The notes beneath the pieces were generated by a model. That model was not told where the DNA came from. It searched no databases and saw nothing but the letters and a program-made list of their open reading frames with translations. Source: Chryseobacterium sp. (GTDB taxonomy: Bacteria > Bacteroidota > Bacteroidia > Flavobacteriales > Weeksellaceae). From it: DNA of 64,000 bases. Numbering within the stretch: position 1 is the stretch's first letter; every line of letters begins with the position of its first letter. Position numbers and translations under genes: made by a program. Of the stretch, positions 8,744 to 17,802 are shown in pieces. The DNA lies in NCBI RefSeq assembly GCF_019236175.1, contig NZ_JAFAJM010000009.1, forward strand, positions 248,001 through 312,000. Direction: 5' to 3'.

Positions 8744-8912
8744 ATTCAAAAATAGTTTTTTAGCAGGAAACCATGGCAACTGAATTTTATTATAAGCAGA
8801 ATTACATGAATATTTTCCCTTCGTTTATGGATTCAACATTACAAAAAACAGACAGTTATGTTTTCTACAACAAAAGAGATATTCTGTACAAAGTTTTGAT
8901 TTTAATTAAGGA

Positions 8913-8920
8913 TATGTTTG
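8913..8920 (+). promoter_or_regulatory. TAnnTTTG -7 element for the repeat lipoprotein
   Basis: TATGTTTG matches the consensus 22 bases before the ATG at 8943. A TTG lies at 8896-8898, giving a 14-base spacer that is shorter than usual. Confidence 0.5.
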
Positions 8921-8942
8921 CAAAATAATTAATAATATCCTT

Positions 8943-9800
8943 ATGACTACACTGAAAAAATTATGTTATCTGTTTGCCTTGATGCTTATATCAGCATCAT
9001 TCGTATCATGTTCCAACAATGATGACGAGATTGTTACCGGGCAGCAGACCCCTTCACAAGTTCTTTCATCCACACCATGGGAAACTACCGGAGCTAAAGA
9101 CAAAAACGGAAATGCTGTAGCGTTGACAGATGCAAGTGTTAACGGATACGTAGGTTTTGCTTATTTTAAAACCAACGGAAGTTTTGTTATTTACGGACTA
9201 GACGATATATTAAGATCAAGGGGAACCTGGTCTGTAGATCCACTGGGAAAAACAAGAACTATTGCAGCATTAAATCCGGATGGAACTGCTATTTTCACCC
9301 GTGATGTTGAAATTCTTGTTTTAAACAAAAATGAATTCACTTACAGAATACGTCCAAATGCAGCGGATCAGTCTGTTTATTATGATATCATTCATACAAG
9401 AACATCCCATGCAGAACCGGGTAACGGACAGCTTACCTTAGCTTCTACACCCTGGGAAACCACAGGAGCTAAAGACAAGGACGGAAATAATGTGGCATTA
9501 ACGAATGCAAGTGTTGCAGGATATGTGGGATATTCTTACTTCAGAGCTAACGGAACATTTAAAATTGTTTCACTGGATGATACTCCGAGATCTCAGGGAA
9601 AATGGTCTATTTCTCCTGACGGAAAAAAGAGAACGCTTATCGGTTTAGATGCATCAGGAAATGTAACCTTTACCCGTATAACGGAAATTCTTATTCTGAA
9701 CGAAACCACATTCACGTACAGAATTACTCCTGATACTGCTAATCCTGCGGTCTTCTATGATATTATACACACTAAAGTTACTCACAAAGAACCTCAATAG
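8943..9800 (+). CDS. Surface lipoprotein with two tandem copies of one domain
   Basis: A 285-aa lipoprotein. The signal peptide ends in the lipobox FVSC (lipid-modified C23), followed by SNNDDE, an acidic tail like the Bacteroidota lipoprotein export signal that sends lipoproteins to the cell surface. Two copies of a roughly 115-residue beta-rich domain follow (about 41-158 and 164-285). Each begins with a block of the form TPWETTGAKDK and ends with TYRI followed by YYDIIHTR or FYDIIHTK. The copies are clearly homologous at protein level and still visibly similar at DNA level. I suspect a DUF4822-like family but am not certain. It is monocistronic, with its own promoter and a strong terminator. 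Confidence 0.85.
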   Translation: MTTLKKLCYLFALMLISASFVSCSNNDDEIVTGQQTPSQVLSSTPWETTGAKDKNGNAVALTDASVNGYVGFAYFKTNGSFVIYGLDDILRSRGTWSVDPLGKTRTIAALNPDGTAIFTRDVEILVLNKNEFTYRIRPNAADQSVYYDIIHTRTSHAEPGNGQLTLASTPWETTGAKDKDGNNVALTNASVAGYVGYSYFRANGTFKIVSLDDTPRSQGKWSISPDGKKRTLIGLDASGNVTFTRITEILILNETTFTYRITPDTANPAVFYDIIHTKVTHKEPQ

Positions 9801-9829
9801 TATTTATTTTTCTGATAATCAGGGAAGAG

Positions 9830-9863
9830 GAGGCCGTCTCAATGAGACGGTCTCTTTCTTTTA
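9830..9863 (+). terminator. Intrinsic terminator after the repeat lipoprotein
   Basis: GAGGCCGTCTC (9830-9840) and GAGACGGTCTC (9844-9854) form an 11-bp stem (one G-T pair) with a 3-base loop, followed by TTTCTTTTA. Confidence 0.85.
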
Positions 9864-9918
9864 GTATGGATATTTTTATTGTACACCGTGGCTAAGAAAT
9901 CTCCGATCGGCAGGCAGA

Positions 9919-10965
9919 TCAGATGTAGTCTTTCCACCATTTTTTCCAGACTGAATGATCCAGTTGATCCAGATTTACTTTTTCACCAATAACCGGTAAA
10001 CTAATAGGCTGCTTATTTTCTTCAGCATATTTTGAAACAAGCTCCAGCGGTTCATACCAGGTGTGCTGTGCCAGCTTAAATTTTGAGTGGTGTACCGGAA
10101 TAAAATTTCTGGCTTTCAGTTCTTTTACTTCCGTAATAATCTGATCAGGTAAAGAATGAATATATGGCCATTTTTCGTTGTATTGTCCACATTCCATTAT
10201 TGCTAAATCAAACGGTCCGTATTTTTCTCCGATTTCTACAAAATGATTACCATACCCGCTGTCTCCGCCCAGGAATAAATTCTTCGTGGGTGTTTTCAGA
10301 ACAAACGAGGTCCAGAGCGAGATATTGCGGTTCAGTAATCTTCCGGAGAAATGTCTTGCGGGAGTCAGTGTAACCCTAAAGCCTTCTGCAATATCAATGC
10401 TTTCCCACCAGTTCTTTTCTGTAATTTTATCCGGATTCCACCCCCAATATTCAAAATGTTGCCCTGTTCCCAAACCGCAGATGACTTTACCTACTTTATT
10501 TTTCAGGGCCTGAACCGTTTTGTAATCCAGATGATCCCAGTGATCGTGAGAGATAAGCAGGAAGTCTATATCCGGCATATGTTCCGGCTTATAATAATCT
10601 GCTCCCGGGAAAGCTTTTATCGATCCCGGCATAGGAGATGCGTTTCCGCTAAAAACGGGGTCTATTAAAAACCGTTTTCCGTCAACCTGCAAGAAATAAG
10701 AACTATGTCCGAACCAGACCATAACGTTTTCTTCAGGGAAAAGATTTTTCAAATCGGTTGTTACGAAGGGAAGAGATGTTCGGGGAGATGTATTGTCAAT
10801 CTTCCGTAAGGTTCCCAGAAGAGCTTTGGTCATACTTTCTCCTTCCAGTAATGCCGGTGTGGGTAATATATTCTGAAATTTTCCGTTTTTATAATTGGAA
10901 AGTGTATTGAAATATTCTTTCCTTTTTTCATCGGGAAACTGTCCGAGTTGTTTTACTAAATTCAT
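9919..10965 (-). CDS. MBL-fold metal-dependent hydrolase (UlaG / NAPE-PLD-like)
   Basis: A 348-aa metallo-beta-lactamase-fold enzyme. The metal-binding signature is SHDHWDHLD in a strand-loop context (FLLISHDHWDHLD), preceded by VWFGHSSYFLQVDGKRFLID and followed by TPARHFSGR, LGGDSGYG and IPVHHSKF, which supply the further His/Asp ligands. This arrangement matches the lactonase/phospholipase-like MBL branch that includes UlaG and NAPE-PLD. There is no signal peptide, so it is cytoplasmic. It starts 11 bases after the antiporter gene and is co-transcribed with it. The substrate is unknown. Confidence 0.88.
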   Translation of the reverse strand: MNLVKQLGQFPDEKRKEYFNTLSNYKNGKFQNILPTPALLEGESMTKALLGTLRKIDNTSPRTSLPFVTTDLKNLFPEENVMVWFGHSSYFLQVDGKRFLIDPVFSGNASPMPGSIKAFPGADYYKPEHMPDIDFLLISHDHWDHLDYKTVQALKNKVGKVICGLGTGQHFEYWGWNPDKITEKNWWESIDIAEGFRVTLTPARHFSGRLLNRNISLWTSFVLKTPTKNLFLGGDSGYGNHFVEIGEKYGPFDLAIMECGQYNEKWPYIHSLPDQIITEVKELKARNFIPVHHSKFKLAQHTWYEPLELVSKYAEENKQPISLPVIGEKVNLDQLDHSVWKKWWKDYI

Positions 10966-10976
10966 TGCTTTAATTT

Positions 10977-12557
10977 TTACATTCTGAGTCTTTCTTCTTC
11001 CAGGTCCAGCCTCGTCAGATAATGTCTTATATATTCTTCGTCAATATTCATATTGCGTCTGTTTTCTTCACGCAGCCAGATTCTTTGCTCTTCCAGTGCT
11101 TCAAAATATATTTTTTTCCCTTCATCAGACATTTTGTGGAGAGAATCTTCTTTATCTTCCTTTTCCCAACGATCCAGCATCTCATTAAAATACCGGTTTT
11201 CATTTCTTCTTTCCCTGTAGTTTTCATTGAGATAATGTAAGGCGACGTGGCGCATTCCTTTGCGAAGGAAATGTTCGGACTCTTCCTTAGACATATATCC
11301 TCCCTTGGAATCAGATAATTTGAGCTTTCTGATAAGTGTGGGTAATGTGAGCCCCTGAAGAATTAATGTGACCAGAATCACCACAAAGGTAATGAAGAGA
11401 ATGAGATCGCGATGCGGAAAGGCTTGTCCGTTTTCCATCACCACGGGGATTGATAATGCTGCGGCAAGAGAAACCACCCCGCGCATGCCAGTCCATCCCA
11501 TCAGAATGGGAGCTTTTATTCCGGGACTTCTGTCTGCAACATTGATATATTTCCGCATGAACAATGTGGTAAATAATGCTCCAAAAGAAGCTAAAAAACG
11601 TACAATAATCAGGACTCCGGTTATCACCAGCCCATACCTGACAGCTTCAGATAAGCTAATTCCCTCTTTATCTAAGCCTACCATAATTTCCGGCAGATCT
11701 AATCCTATTAATAAAAATACAATTCCGTTAATCAAAAAGACAAAACTTTCCCATACATTAGACCCTCTTAGTCTCGATTCTGAGGTTCTGAATATTTCAT
11801 GTCTGCGTACAGAAAGAAACAATCCTCCGCTTACCACTGCCAATACTCCTGAAGCATGAACTTCTTCTGCTGCAATATACATCACATAAGGTGCTACCAG
11901 ACTTAAGATGGCATCCATATTAACATCTGTCGGAAATATTTTTTCAATTTTCAGAAATATATAAGCCAGCGCCACTCCTATTGCCAATCCGCCAAAGATC
12001 ATCCATCCAAAGCTTGCCACAGCATCCTGCCACAGGAACTGTCCTGTAGCTACGGCTAACATTGCAAACCTGAATATAATAAGAGAAGAGGCGTCGTTAA
12101 ACAAACTTTCTCCTTCCAAAACTGTAGAGAGAGTTTTAGGGACTTTTACAAATTTCAAAATAGCACCGGCACTTACAGCATCCGGTGGAGAAACAATTCC
12201 TCCCAAAACAAAACCTAAGGCTAATGAAAATCCGGGAATATAAGAATTGGCAACAAATGCTACGGATATGGCAGTAAGAAAGACTACAACAAAGGCAAAA
12301 CTGGTAATAATACGTCTCATTTTCCATATTTCCTTCCAGGAAACCGCAAAAGCGGCTTCATATAAAAGCGGTGGCAGAAAAATGATAAATATAAGTTCCG
12401 GATCAATGGTTATAGCAGGCAATCCGGGAATAAAACTGATGAGTAAACCCGCAATAACCAGTATAATCGGATATGCAATTTTCAGACGATTGGCAAGCAT
12501 AATTGCCCCAATAATTACCAGCACTAATCCTAAGTAATAAATAAAATTTTCCACCAT
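10977..12557 (-). CDS. Na+/H+ antiporter, CPA1 family
   Basis: A 526-aa inner-membrane protein with about 12 hydrophobic segments up to residue 415, then a charged, helical cytoplasmic tail of about 100 residues rich in Glu and Arg. Typical CPA1 features are FLPPLLYEAAF (fourth-helix region), GGIVSPPDAVSAGAIL (unwound helix with the acidic ion-binding residue), EGESLFNDASSLIIF and GWTGMRGVVSLAAALSIP. It exchanges cytoplasmic Na+ for external protons, for pH and salt homeostasis. It is upstream of the MBL hydrolase with an 11-base gap. Confidence 0.92.
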   Translation of the reverse strand: MVENFIYYLGLVLVIIGAIMLANRLKIAYPIILVIAGLLISFIPGLPAITIDPELIFIIFLPPLLYEAAFAVSWKEIWKMRRIITSFAFVVVFLTAISVAFVANSYIPGFSLALGFVLGGIVSPPDAVSAGAILKFVKVPKTLSTVLEGESLFNDASSLIIFRFAMLAVATGQFLWQDAVASFGWMIFGGLAIGVALAYIFLKIEKIFPTDVNMDAILSLVAPYVMYIAAEEVHASGVLAVVSGGLFLSVRRHEIFRTSESRLRGSNVWESFVFLINGIVFLLIGLDLPEIMVGLDKEGISLSEAVRYGLVITGVLIIVRFLASFGALFTTLFMRKYINVADRSPGIKAPILMGWTGMRGVVSLAAALSIPVVMENGQAFPHRDLILFITFVVILVTLILQGLTLPTLIRKLKLSDSKGGYMSKEESEHFLRKGMRHVALHYLNENYRERRNENRYFNEMLDRWEKEDKEDSLHKMSDEGKKIYFEALEEQRIWLREENRRNMNIDEEYIRHYLTRLDLEEERLRM

Positions 12558-12713
12558 TGTTTTTCGATTAATTTTAAACCAAATTATAGAATTTTTAAGA
12601 AATATAGTGTTGATAACCTGATTTTAACTTAAACAGAAAATAAATCCAGGCAATCGGAGGTGGAAAAAACAGGCTGCTGTAATAATATACAGCAACCTAT
12701 TTCATTTTTTAAT

Positions 12714-13637
12714 TTACACCAGTTTCTCCAGAAAGAACGGGGCCAACTGCCCTACAGCTTCATCTACACAATTTTCCCTGTCATACAAAGACATATGATT
12801 GGCTCCATTGATGATGTATTTTCTTTTATCCCGGGAAGCAGCACGTTGGAGCAGATCATCACTCATCCATGCACTTCCTGCCGCATTTCCTACTATGGCC
12901 AGTAATGGCTGGGTAAAGAAAACTTCGGCTTTATTATAGGCATCATAAGTGATGAGCTGGGAAAAACTTCTTGTGGTTGAGAAACCGGGAGCTGTAGGAT
13001 ATTGACAACGATCGGTATGGTAATATTCCCACGCTTCCCTTAATTCTTCATTCGGAGCATCTTCTTCTTTTACTGGTGCTAAAGGGAACAGCTGAATTTC
13101 ACCGTCTCCCGCTTCAGCAGTTCGTGCATGAGAACCAGCCAACAAATAAGGTAAAGCGTCGTGATCTTTTACATTGTTTTCCCAACCGTTTCTGAACATG
13201 GAACCGATATTTACGGCACTAATCATTCCCACAGCTTTAATTCTATGATCATTCATTGCCGCATTTGCCGCATAACCAGCGCCGGCACAAATTCCCATAG
13301 CACCGATTTTACCTGCATCCACATAGGATAATGTTGTCAGATAATCAATTACGGCACTTATATCTTCCGTTCTGATATAAGGATTTTCCAATTGACGAGG
13401 CTCTCCTGTACTCTCTCCCTGATAAGAAGCATCGTAAGCAATGGTGATCAGCCCATGTTCAGATAATCTTTTAGCATACAGACCTGCGGTCTGTTCTTTT
13501 ACTCCGCCTCCCGGATGAGCTACTACTATGGCCGGATATTTTTTATTCCGGTCAAATCCGTCAGGATAACTGATTATCGCTGATAATATAATTTCCTGAG
13601 CATTTCTGTTTTTAATACTGATTTTTTCCTGTATCAT
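12714..13637 (-). CDS. Alpha/beta hydrolase with predicted Cys nucleophile
   Basis: A 307-aa alpha/beta-hydrolase. The oxyanion region is VVAHPGGGVKEQ. The nucleophile elbow reads MGICAGAGYAA, with C117 in place of the usual serine, as in dienelactone hydrolases and the YcjY-like group. The catalytic acid probably lies near the segment LLAIVGNAAGSAW, and the histidine in INGANHMSLYD. There is no signal peptide. It has its own promoter element at 13700-13707. The substrate cannot be predicted. Confidence 0.88.
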   Translation of the reverse strand: MIQEKISIKNRNAQEIILSAIISYPDGFDRNKKYPAIVVAHPGGGVKEQTAGLYAKRLSEHGLITIAYDASYQGESTGEPRQLENPYIRTEDISAVIDYLTTLSYVDAGKIGAMGICAGAGYAANAAMNDHRIKAVGMISAVNIGSMFRNGWENNVKDHDALPYLLAGSHARTAEAGDGEIQLFPLAPVKEEDAPNEELREAWEYYHTDRCQYPTAPGFSTTRSFSQLITYDAYNKAEVFFTQPLLAIVGNAAGSAWMSDDLLQRAASRDKRKYIINGANHMSLYDRENCVDEAVGQLAPFFLEKLV

Positions 13638-13699
13638 GATGTTGTATTGTATGAGTTATTATTGAGGAATTGATTTTTAAGTACTATCAAATGATACTT

Positions 13700-13707
13700 C
13701 AAAGGTA
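13700..13707 (-). promoter_or_regulatory. TAnnTTTG -7 element for the alpha/beta hydrolase
   Basis: The minus strand reads TACCTTTG, an exact TAnnTTTG match, 62 bases upstream of the ATG at 13637. Confidence 0.5.
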
Positions 13708-13785
13708 AAGCGGTAAATGTCTTTCAGACGGAGACATATTACTCAAAAACAGATACATTTTACATTTCTTCCGAAAGCATTACCA

Positions 13786-13824
13786 AAATAATGAAGACAA
13801 CTCGGTGAGTTGTCTTCATTATTT
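13786..13824. terminator. Strong hairpin terminator after the AraC regulator
   Basis: A perfect 18-bp inverted repeat (13786-13803 with 13807-13824) closes on a 3-base loop, GGT. It lies 12 bases past the stop of the minus-strand AraC gene. The outer arms are A/T-rich, so the structure can terminate in both directions. Confidence 0.85.
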
Positions 13825-13836
13825 AATAGATCCATA

Positions 13837-14703
13837 TTACTGGTTTCTGAAAACTTTTGGTGAAAGTCCCGTTTTTTTGCGGAAAAATCTCGCAAAATAG
13901 TTTGGGTAATCGAAACCGAGACTATATGAAATTTCACTGACGGAGAGGCTTGTATTTTTTAATTTGTCTTTGGCCAGTTTTACAACATAATCATGGATAT
14001 GATCTAACGGAGATTTTCCGGTAAAATGTTTGATGAGATCTCCGAAATAATTGGGCGAAAGATTACTTTTTTGGGCAAAAAATGCTACGGAAGGCAGTCC
14101 TGTGACTTCTTCATGCTCTCTGAAATAATTTTCCAGATTTCTGTAAAACTCATCGATTACTTTATGGTAAATCTCTTTTCTGGTATCGAATTGTCTGTCG
14201 TAAAATTCTTTAACATAGGTAAGAATTAAGTTGACGTACGAGATAATAACCGTTTTTGAATAATTATTTTTTTGAAATTCGTTATTTGCCTTTCTGAAAA
14301 GATCCCATACAATGCTTTCCTCATCCGTTGTCAGAAAAAGTGCTTCATGGTTATTGTAATGCACAAAACTGTAATCTTTGGCATATTTTTCAAGATATTT
14401 TGCATTTACCATAATGCAAAGACCTGAAAACGGGGGCGCTATTTCCCATTCTAATGTGTTTTGGGGGCAGTCTGCGTACATATAAGAAGAATCAGACTGA
14501 TCTTCGAGTAATGGATAAGAAACAAAATTCGTTTCCATAGGTGGCTTAATTGCCAGCAGATAGAAATCTATGGTAACAGGCTCTGACTTTAGCCTAAGAT
14601 CCTGATGATTCTGAAAATCCACAATATGAAGATCATCACTCTTTAAGCCGTCTACATTGAGATAACGACTGAATTCCGGTATACTTAATATTTTTGTACT
14701 CAT
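13837..14703 (-). CDS. AraC-family transcriptional regulator
   Basis: A 288-aa regulator. The first 170 residues form a cupin-like sensor domain with the strand YLLAIKPPMETNFVSYPLL. The last 100 residues hold two helix-turn-helix units of the AraC/XylS type: FFAQKSNLSPNYFGDLIKHF, then a second helix pair with VSEISYSLGFDYPNYFARFF and the terminal KKTGLSPKVFRNQ. It is probably a one-component regulator. The alpha/beta hydrolase just downstream on the same strand, beyond the terminator, is a plausible target, but that is inference. Confidence 0.9.
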   Translation of the reverse strand: MSTKILSIPEFSRYLNVDGLKSDDLHIVDFQNHQDLRLKSEPVTIDFYLLAIKPPMETNFVSYPLLEDQSDSSYMYADCPQNTLEWEIAPPFSGLCIMVNAKYLEKYAKDYSFVHYNNHEALFLTTDEESIVWDLFRKANNEFQKNNYSKTVIISYVNLILTYVKEFYDRQFDTRKEIYHKVIDEFYRNLENYFREHEEVTGLPSVAFFAQKSNLSPNYFGDLIKHFTGKSPLDHIHDYVVKLAKDKLKNTSLSVSEISYSLGFDYPNYFARFFRKKTGLSPKVFRNQ

Positions 14704-14797
14704 GATAGAATCTTCAATACTATGTAAAATTAGATATTTTGAGGAATCCTGTTATGATACAAATTCAGGAAAGAAGGATACATTTTACTTTTGTATT

Positions 14798-15490
14798 TCA
14801 AAATAGCCATTTTGATATTCCCAGCATGATCAGTCCCAGAACGATACATCCGACAGCTAAAACCGCTATGGTAGCCAGTCTTATCTGCCAGTATTTTTTC
14901 CAGTCGAATCTGAAATTGACGGGATCAATGCTAAAAGCTTCGTATACAAACGGATCTATCTTCAAATCAGGTCTGAAGCGGGCTATTCCCTGGATAAACC
15001 TTCTTCTCAGAGATCTTGTATTGATTATATAAATATAGCCGGGATCAATTTTTTCAAAGTCCACCTTAATCGTGTTTCCGCCATACCTTATGGCAAGAAT
15101 ATAGTCTTTTCTTCTGGGTGCTGCACTGACATCATACACATCGGTAAGATTCCATTTTTCAATCTGAGTATACAGGACCTCTTCTGGGATGCCATTTACT
15201 CTGTAATAGTGTACTCCTTTATTGTCCACCAAAATTTTCGTAACTCTTTCTTTTAATGATTTCCGGCTATGGACGAAAATGCGGTACATCGTGTAAATCA
15301 GGGTCGGATAATATACTAAAGCCAGGACAGAAAAAAACACTTTATTACTGGTTATCAGCAGCGGCAATATCAAAAGCGCTACAATGATCATCAGTAAAAA
15401 GACCGGGGCAAAAATTCTGATCAGCCAGATCATCCCCCAGCATGGTTTAGACTCTAATGGTAAAAACTCTTTTTCCACATTTTCTTGCAT
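14798..15490 (-). CDS. Membrane protein of unknown function
   Basis: A 230-aa protein with two adjacent N-terminal membrane helices (about 18-46 and 50-70), a soluble middle domain of about 120 residues, and a C-terminal helix (about 205-228). The middle contains VTKILVDNKGVHYYRV and YILAIRYGGNTIKVDF, reminiscent of PH-like bacterial domains, although I cannot confirm that. It stands alone downstream of phoD and its terminator. I do not recognise a named family. Confidence 0.75.
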   Translation of the reverse strand: MQENVEKEFLPLESKPCWGMIWLIRIFAPVFLLMIIVALLILPLLITSNKVFFSVLALVYYPTLIYTMYRIFVHSRKSLKERVTKILVDNKGVHYYRVNGIPEEVLYTQIEKWNLTDVYDVSAAPRRKDYILAIRYGGNTIKVDFEKIDPGYIYIINTRSLRRRFIQGIARFRPDLKIDPFVYEAFSIDPVNFRFDWKKYWQIRLATIAVLAVGCIVLGLIMLGISKWLF

Positions 15491-15527
15491 AGGTTCAAGA
15501 TATGAAAAAACAGTGATAAAAACAAAG

Positions 15528-15560
15528 AAAAGAGCTGCAATGGCACGCTGCAGCTCTTTT
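15528..15560 (-). terminator. Hairpin terminator after phoD
   Basis: AAAAGAGCTGCA (15528-15539) and TGCAGCTCTTTT (15549-15560) form a 12-bp perfect stem with a 9-base loop, 27 bases past the phoD-like stop on the minus strand. The stem ends in a T-run. Confidence 0.8.
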
Positions 15561-15587
15561 GATACAATTGAAAGTAAGATATGCTGA

Positions 15588-17336
15588 TTAACTGATGGTA
15601 TAGGTTTTTTCGGTCACCGTATTGTAGGTTTCAGAAAATACATTGTCTACAAATCTCCATTCTGCCACGGAATTTCCCGAGGTAAATTTTACGTGAAGGT
15701 ATCCTCTTTTATAAAGATTGGCATATTCCAGATCATCGATAAGTTCTTTAAACGCACCTGCCAGCTGAATTGCCTGTGTAGGATCTGAGGTAATTCCCAG
15801 ATATCCTTCAAGGCCCGGAGAAGAAACAGAACTGCAGGCAAGCTCCGTTCCGATAGAGTTCCCCTGCATATCCGTAAGTTTTCCCAGCCATGCATTATGA
15901 GTATCTCCGGCCAGTACCACTACTTTCTTTCCTGCAAGGATGGAATACAGCTGTTCTCTTTCCATGAAATATCCATCCCATGCATCGAGATTGTAAGGTA
16001 ATGTTGTTGTAATTCTCGCTATTTCCTGCGGGGTAAGTGACGGATCCTGTGCTTTATATTTCATTTTAATGATCACCAGTTGTGAAATTGTATTTTGAAG
16101 CGCCAGCATAGTAGCCGGCTGTGCACTTCCATGCTGTTTTATTTCTGCAAGAATCTGATTCAGCAACATTAATAGTTCAGCAGGAACCATCATTTTAGTC
16201 ATTAAGATCTGTTGTCCCAAGACTTTCCATTTTGCCGTATCTGCATTCATCTGAGATCCAAGCCATGCCATTTGCTCACTTCCGATCAGCTTTCTTTGGG
16301 TACTTAAGAAATCTGTTTTAAACTGCACCTGATTAAAATTCCCTGCATTATCCAGATAATCTGAATATTCCATTTGTTTATCTCTTGCGATCACTCTGGT
16401 ATCCATCATATAAAGGGATACAATATTTCCGAAGTTGAAACTTCGGTAAATTCTGAGATCTTTTCCTGTCTTAAGGGGAATATATTCACTATAAGCCTGG
16501 AATGCAGCCATTTTTCTTGCCTGGAAATCGCCTTCATCGGGCTGATGATTTTCTGCGCCGGATTTATAGGCATCATTGGCAAATTCATGGTCATCCCATA
16601 CACAGATAAACGGTTTTTTCTGATGAAGAAGCTGAAGGTTTTTATCTCCTCTGTATTGTCTGTATCGTTCTCTGTAATCGTTGAGGGTAAGAATTTCCTT
16701 AGCCGGCTTATGAGTACGTCCAAGTTGGTTGGTATAAGGATTGGTTCCATATTGTCCGGGAGCGTATTCATAGATATAATCTCCGAGGTGTACCACTACC
16801 TCAGCGTCTGAATGGGCAATGGCTCCGTATACATTGAACAGTCCGGCAGGAAAGTTGGAGCAGGAGACCACCGCCATTTTCACTTCATCTACAGCATCTG
16901 TTTTAGAAGGCAGCGTAAGTGTTTCTCCGATAACAGAAGACTCTTTTGTTTTTACATTGTAAAATCTGTAATAATATTTTGTATGGGAAGGGATATTCTG
17001 TATATCTACCGCAATAGTAAAATCATTGACCAGTGTTGCATTCGCTTTTCCTCTCCTTAGTATTTCAGTAAAGTTGTTATTTTTACTGATTTCCCATGTA
17101 ATTTCAGCATCTACATTTACTGAATACCTTGTCCATATAATAACTCCTGTCGCTGTAGGATCGAAGCTGGCTACTCCGGATTCAAACCCACCGCTTTTAA
17201 GATCGTCAGGTGCTTTTTCATTATTATCGACGACATTATCATTACAACTTTCCAATAAAGGAGCGAGAAAAATTCCACCTGCTGCCAATAATGAATTCTT
17301 TAGAAATCGTCTTCTGTTAAGCTGATTGTTTTCCAT
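15588..17336 (-). CDS. phoD: PhoD-like alkaline phosphatase/phosphodiesterase (Tat lipoprotein)
   Basis: A 582-aa exported phosphatase, read from ATG 17336 (the open frame extends to 17363). The N-terminus has the twin-arginine signal NRRRFLKNSLLAAGG and a following LLESC that may be lipidated. PhoD enzymes use Fe3+/Ca2+ and release phosphate from mono- and diesters in the periplasm or outside. Visible motifs are VVSCSNFPAGLFN (the Cys-Ser-N entry motif), VVVHLGDYIYEY, CVWDDHEFANDAY and VVLAGDTHNAWLG. It has its own hairpin terminator. The Tat signal fits the folded, metal-loaded export known for this family. Confidence 0.92.
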   Translation of the reverse strand: MENNQLNRRRFLKNSLLAAGGIFLAPLLESCNDNVVDNNEKAPDDLKSGGFESGVASFDPTATGVIIWTRYSVNVDAEITWEISKNNNFTEILRRGKANATLVNDFTIAVDIQNIPSHTKYYYRFYNVKTKESSVIGETLTLPSKTDAVDEVKMAVVSCSNFPAGLFNVYGAIAHSDAEVVVHLGDYIYEYAPGQYGTNPYTNQLGRTHKPAKEILTLNDYRERYRQYRGDKNLQLLHQKKPFICVWDDHEFANDAYKSGAENHQPDEGDFQARKMAAFQAYSEYIPLKTGKDLRIYRSFNFGNIVSLYMMDTRVIARDKQMEYSDYLDNAGNFNQVQFKTDFLSTQRKLIGSEQMAWLGSQMNADTAKWKVLGQQILMTKMMVPAELLMLLNQILAEIKQHGSAQPATMLALQNTISQLVIIKMKYKAQDPSLTPQEIARITTTLPYNLDAWDGYFMEREQLYSILAGKKVVVLAGDTHNAWLGKLTDMQGNSIGTELACSSVSSPGLEGYLGITSDPTQAIQLAGAFKELIDDLEYANLYKRGYLHVKFTSGNSVAEWRFVDNVFSETYNTVTEKTYTIS

Positions 17337-17802
17337 CATTTTTTTTCTGCAAAAAAACACCATATAGTGAAAAAAAATGTTAACTGAGTTTTAATTATAT
17401 CTTATCATTCCTTAAACAATCGTTTAATGCTGAAATTGGTGAATTAATATTCTGATTATAAACTTTTAGAGCCTATTTTTCTTCACCTCATGTATTTTCT
17501 AAATCTTCCTAATGGAAATACTCATTCTAATGCATCATATTCATATGGTGGTTTATTCATACTCTGAACAAAGCAAAAATCAGATAAATAATGAATTATA
17601 AACTCATACCATAATGCTATCAAGTAAATCATCTGTACCAGAATATTCTTTGTTATTCTTTATTTGATTTTGAGTCATGAAAAAGGAAGAGGCGATTTTT
17701 AGTATCATAAAAAATAGCTTATAGATCTCCAAACCTGTATGAATAAATTTACAATACAACTTTACGACAGAAAACGACATTATTTCCCGAAAGTTTCCCT
17801 TC
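17337..17802. other. Gene-poor spacer of about 440 bases
   Basis: AT-rich sequence between phoD and the lanthipeptide LanB-C gene. A 71-codon minus-strand frame overlaps the end of LanB-C, but it has no recognisable motif and I do not call it. No repeat, terminator or RNA gene was seen here. Confidence 0.5.

Noticed and set aside
11368..11859. 163-codon plus-strand frame
   Set aside because: Antisense shadow of the membrane helices of the Na+/H+ antiporter.
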